A stretch of 64,000 nt of DNA from contig NZ_JBDFMH010000001.1 of the NCBI RefSeq assembly GCF_047238125.1, positions 1,674,001-1,738,000 of the forward strand, given 5' to 3'. The notes under the pieces are model-generated. The model was not told the DNA's origin, made no database searches, and saw only the letters and a program-made list of their open reading frames with translations. Positions 61,717 through 64,000 of the stretch are shown here, one piece after another. The first letter of the stretch is position 1. Each line of letters starts with the position of its first letter. Made by a program: the position numbers and the translations under genes. This DNA is from JBDFMH01 sp047238125 (GTDB lineage Bacteria; Pseudomonadota; Alphaproteobacteria; Sphingomonadales; Sphingomonadaceae).

Positions 61717-62502
61717 TCAGGCGGTGTTGCCGCTATCCTGCATCAGCTTGAAGGCACGCTGATACCACTCGCTGCCAGGGTAATTGGCGCCCAGCACGGC
61801 GGCGGTCTTCTTCGCTTCCTCCGGCACGCCCAGCGCCAGATAGCTTTCGGTCAGCCGCATCAGCGCCTCGGCGGTATGGCTGGTCGTCTGATAATCGTCG
61901 ACCACCTTGCGGAACCGGACGACCGACGCCAGCCAATCGTTGCGGCGCTGATAGAAGCGACCGATCTCCATTTCCTTGCCGGCGAGATGGTCATTGACCA
62001 AATCCACCTTCAACCGCGCATCGGCGGCATAGCGGCTGTTGGGATAACGGCGGATCAGTTCGCCCAGCGAATCCAGCGCCTGCTGGGTGATCTTCTGGTC
62101 CCGGGTGACGTCAGTGATCTGCTCATAATAATCGATCGCGATCAGATACAGAGCGTAGGGCGCATCCTTGTTGCCCGGGTGGATCGACAGGAAGCGCTGC
62201 GCCGATTGGATCGATTCCGGATAGCTGCGCGCCAGATAATAGCTGAACGCGCTCATCAGCTGCGCGCGCCGCGCCCAGGCCGAATAGGGATGCTGGCGCT
62301 CGACCTCGTCGAACAGGGCAGCAGCGATCTTGTACTGGCGCCGGTCCAGCCGCTCCTTGGCGGCGTTGTAGAGCGTGTCGACATCGCGTGCGACATAGCG
62401 CGTGTCCGCCTTCCCCTTGGCATTGGTGCTGGCGCACCCGGCGAGCGGAAGCGCGATGGCGGCGAGCGCTGCGATGGCAAGCGGGCGATGGTACGGACGC
62501 AT
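61717..62502 (-). CDS. bamD: Outer membrane assembly lipoprotein BamD
   Basis: 261 residues from ATG 62502 (ATG 62511 adds three). Lipoprotein signal ending LAGC (Cys about residue 22). Five TPR-like repeats follow: YNAAKERLDRRQYKIAAALF, YYLARSYPESIQSAQRFLSI and YPNSRYAADARL, typical of BamD (YfiO). It is essential for inserting beta-barrel proteins. Confidence 0.94.
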   Translation of the reverse strand: MRPYHRPLAIAALAAIALPLAGCASTNAKGKADTRYVARDVDTLYNAAKERLDRRQYKIAAALFDEVERQHPYSAWARRAQLMSAFSYYLARSYPESIQSAQRFLSIHPGNKDAPYALYLIAIDYYEQITDVTRDQKITQQALDSLGELIRRYPNSRYAADARLKVDLVNDHLAGKEMEIGRFYQRRNDWLASVVRFRKVVDDYQTTSHTAEALMRLTESYLALGVPEEAKKTAAVLGANYPGSEWYQRAFKLMQDSGNTA

Positions 62503-62543
62503 GACGACCATCTAGCGGGTCGTGCGGGAGCCGCCAAGGGGCG

Positions 62544-63004
62544 TCAGCCATAAGCGATCCAGCGGCCCAGTGCAGCCGCGGCCAGCCACAGCCCGATCGA
62601 CAGGATCGCCATCGCGCGTGCGATCAGTGGCGGTGATCGCAGATCGAACCGCGCCATCCTGAATGCGACCGCATTGGCCAGCGCGAAGCCGATCAGCACC
62701 AGTTTGCGCCACAGGATCGGGTGGCAGCCAGCGACCGCGCATCCGCCGCGAACAGCAGTGGCCCGGTCAACACCATCAACGCAAGACCACCGCCTGCGAC
62801 CGGCGTCAGCGCCCGCGACAGCACGTCGGCCGGCAACTGGCGGAACAGCCCCGCGATCCTGAGGTCGACCAGCCCGATTCCGCCGACCAGCAGCACCAAC
62901 CCCAGCAGGTGAAGCAGGTTGACGATCGGATAGGCAAGCGGATCGCCGCGCATCCAGACGCCGACGCCAGACGCTTCCAGCGCGCCGGCAAGATCGCCGA
63001 TCAG
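62544..63004 (-). pseudogene. DUF6644-like membrane protein, frameshifted
   Basis: The N-terminal two thirds (63004 to about 62720) encode membrane helices in one frame (NLLHLLGLVLLVGGIGLVDL, then LALMVLTGPLLFAADARSLA). The family-like continuation (ILWRKLVLIGFALANAVAFR to WIAYG and a stop at 62544) is in another frame. The switch, at about 62719-62724 (ACCCGATCC), needs one extra base. It could be a real mutation or a sequence error. The start may be CTG 63004, overlapping the stop of the upstream gene (CTGA), or the in-frame ATG near VWMRGD. Confidence 0.75.
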
Positions 63005-63342
63005 CGGAGTTCGACCGTCTTGCCGCCAGCGATCACACGCTCGATCCGCATCTCCGCCGTGCCATCGGATCGGGGATAGCCGATCAGCGTCACTGGCTTG
63101 CCAGGCGCCAGCATCGCCTTCGTCAGGCCGCGTGCCTCCATCCGCGCGACTGGTGCCAGTACCACGGCCCATTTCTTCTTCTGGTATGTCACCGTCGCGC
63201 TGCCATGCGGGTTGGCCCAGGCGACATCCGCCAGCGGCGCAGTCACGGTAATGGTCTTGGCGGCATCATAGCTGCTCCAGCCATGATGCGCGGCGGCGGC
63301 GACCGGCACGGCCAGTGCCGCCAGCATCAGATATCGGAACAT
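63001..63342 (-). CDS. DUF6152 family exported protein
   Basis: 113 residues; ATG 63342 follows AAGGAGG. A signal peptide (MFRYLMLAALAVPVAAAAHH) leaves a small beta-rich mature part beginning HHGWSSYDAAKTITVTAPLA, with DVAWANPHGS and ITLIGY-like strands. This H-H-x-W/F start and NPH motif are typical of DUF6152. It probably forms a pair with the downstream DUF6644-like membrane gene. The function is unknown. Confidence 0.85.
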   Translation of the reverse strand: MFRYLMLAALAVPVAAAAHHGWSSYDAAKTITVTAPLADVAWANPHGSATVTYQKKKWAVVLAPVARMEARGLTKAMLAPGKPVTLIGYPRSDGTAEMRIERVIAGGKTVELR

Positions 63343-63429
63343 CCCGTCCTCCTTCACGATCGATGACGCACCAACGCGCGACCGGGGCGATTTGCGCATT
63401 CGCAACCACCCCCTGCTAGGGATGGGACG

Positions 63430-64000
63430 ATGATCCGCGTGCTCACCCTGTCGACCCTGTTTCCGGATGCCGCCCGGCCCGGCTTCGGCGGCTTCGTCGA
63501 ACGGCAGACCCGCGCCCTCGCTGCGCGCGAAGGCGTATCGGTCCGGGTCGTCGTACCGCGGGGCATCCCGCCCGCCCTGTCGGGCTTGCAGCGCTACGCC
63601 GCCATTGCCGCCCTTCCCGAGCGGGAACAACGCGGCGGGCTGCAGATCTATCGCCCACGCTTCCCGACCCTGCCCGGTCCCGGCGCGCGTTTCTCCTCGA
63701 GGCTGCTTGCGCGAAGCCTGCTGCCGTTGCTGCGCGAAATACGCCGCGATTTTCCGTTCGACGTGATCGATGCCGAATTCTTCTGGCCCGACGGACCCGC
63801 CGCGGTTGCGGTCGGCCGCGCGCTCGGCGTACCGGTATCGATCAAGGCGCGCGGCAGCGACATCGCCTATTGGGGGCAGCGGTCCGGCTGCGGCGACCAG
63901 ATCGTCAAGGCGGGCCGTGCCGCTGGCGGTCTGCTCGCCGTCAGCGGCGCGCTGCGGCAGGAAATGATCGCGCTCGGGCTGCCGGCCGATAGGATCGCAA
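63430..64000 (+). CDS. Glycosyltransferase family 4 protein (cut by the right edge)
   Basis: The first 190 residues are visible from ATG 63430. N-terminal GT-B domain: VLTLSTLFPDAARPGFGGFV, RQTRALAAREGVSVRVVVP, FDVIDAEFFWPDGPAAVAVG and IKARGSDIAYWG, then the domain-linker helix (GLLAVSGALRQEMIALGL). The donor-binding half lies outside the window. It is divergent from the DUF6152 gene. Confidence 0.9.
   Translation, partial: MIRVLTLSTLFPDAARPGFGGFVERQTRALAAREGVSVRVVVPRGIPPALSGLQRYAAIAALPEREQRGGLQIYRPRFPTLPGPGARFSSRLLARSLLPLLREIRRDFPFDVIDAEFFWPDGPAAVAVGRALGVPVSIKARGSDIAYWGQRSGCGDQIVKAGRAAGGLLAVSGALRQEMIALGLPADRIA

Overview
The window is high-GC, densely packed chromosomal DNA from an alphaproteobacterium, most likely a Sphingomonas-like member of the Sphingomonadaceae. 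This rests on an RcdA (DUF1465) cell-cycle adaptor, a short protein resembling the XrtV sorting-system accessory proteins of sphingomonads, an HprK/PqqD/nucleotidyltransferase cassette and short monotopic sugar transferases typical of the group. Genes are often coupled by 4-bp overlaps (ATGA, GTGA, TTGA and possibly CTGA). No tRNA, rRNA operon, insertion sequence, prophage or CRISPR array was seen.

Region by region: 1-4601 (minus) is a phosphate-starvation operon, phoR-pstS-pstC-pstA, with a Pho box inside the 3' end of phoR. 4708-11064 (plus) is a probable single transcription unit: a small exported protein, a PqqD-like chaperone, an HprK-like kinase, a nucleotidyltransferase, then a GH130 phosphorylase, a GH13 glucosidase and a GT4 glycosyltransferase. 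11119-14262 holds a SWIB protein, a thioesterase, an Fe-alcohol dehydrogenase, rcdA and a small heat-shock gene with a possible ROSE thermometer. 14433-30565 is an exopolysaccharide locus: two paralogous sugar-phosphate transferases, each next to a related tiny membrane protein, a Wzy/O-antigen-ligase-type polymerase, a Wzx-type flippase, five glycosyltransferases, an FkbM methyltransferase and two GH16 glycanases (one RTX-type, one lipoprotein).

30607-36844 carries an MFS exporter coupled to cysK, isocitrate lyase with a large upstream inverted repeat, a GST and L-serine dehydratase. 36887-41120 is an enlarged phage-shock (Psp) locus: divergent pspF, a sigma-54 promoter, a small exported protein, pspABC and four small membrane/coiled-coil proteins sharing a C-terminal signature with PspC. 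41276-44997 has sufE, a stand-alone SecD P1-head protein, a ferredoxin/J-domain pair, rnpB, an amidase and an EamA exporter. 45037-50135 is a compact chemotaxis operon cheA-W-Y-B-R. 50205-54913 has glutaryl-CoA dehydrogenase and the two-gene NHEJ system ku-ligD. 54947-58736 has scoA/scoB with an acid phosphatase gene between them, plus an aldehyde dehydrogenase. 58752-64000 has an esterase, recN, bamD, a DUF6152/DUF6644 pair whose second gene is frameshifted, and the start of another GT4 gene.

The most interesting parts are the kinase/PqqD cassette with its exported candidate partner, the paired sugar transferase/mini-membrane proteins, and the extended Psp operon.
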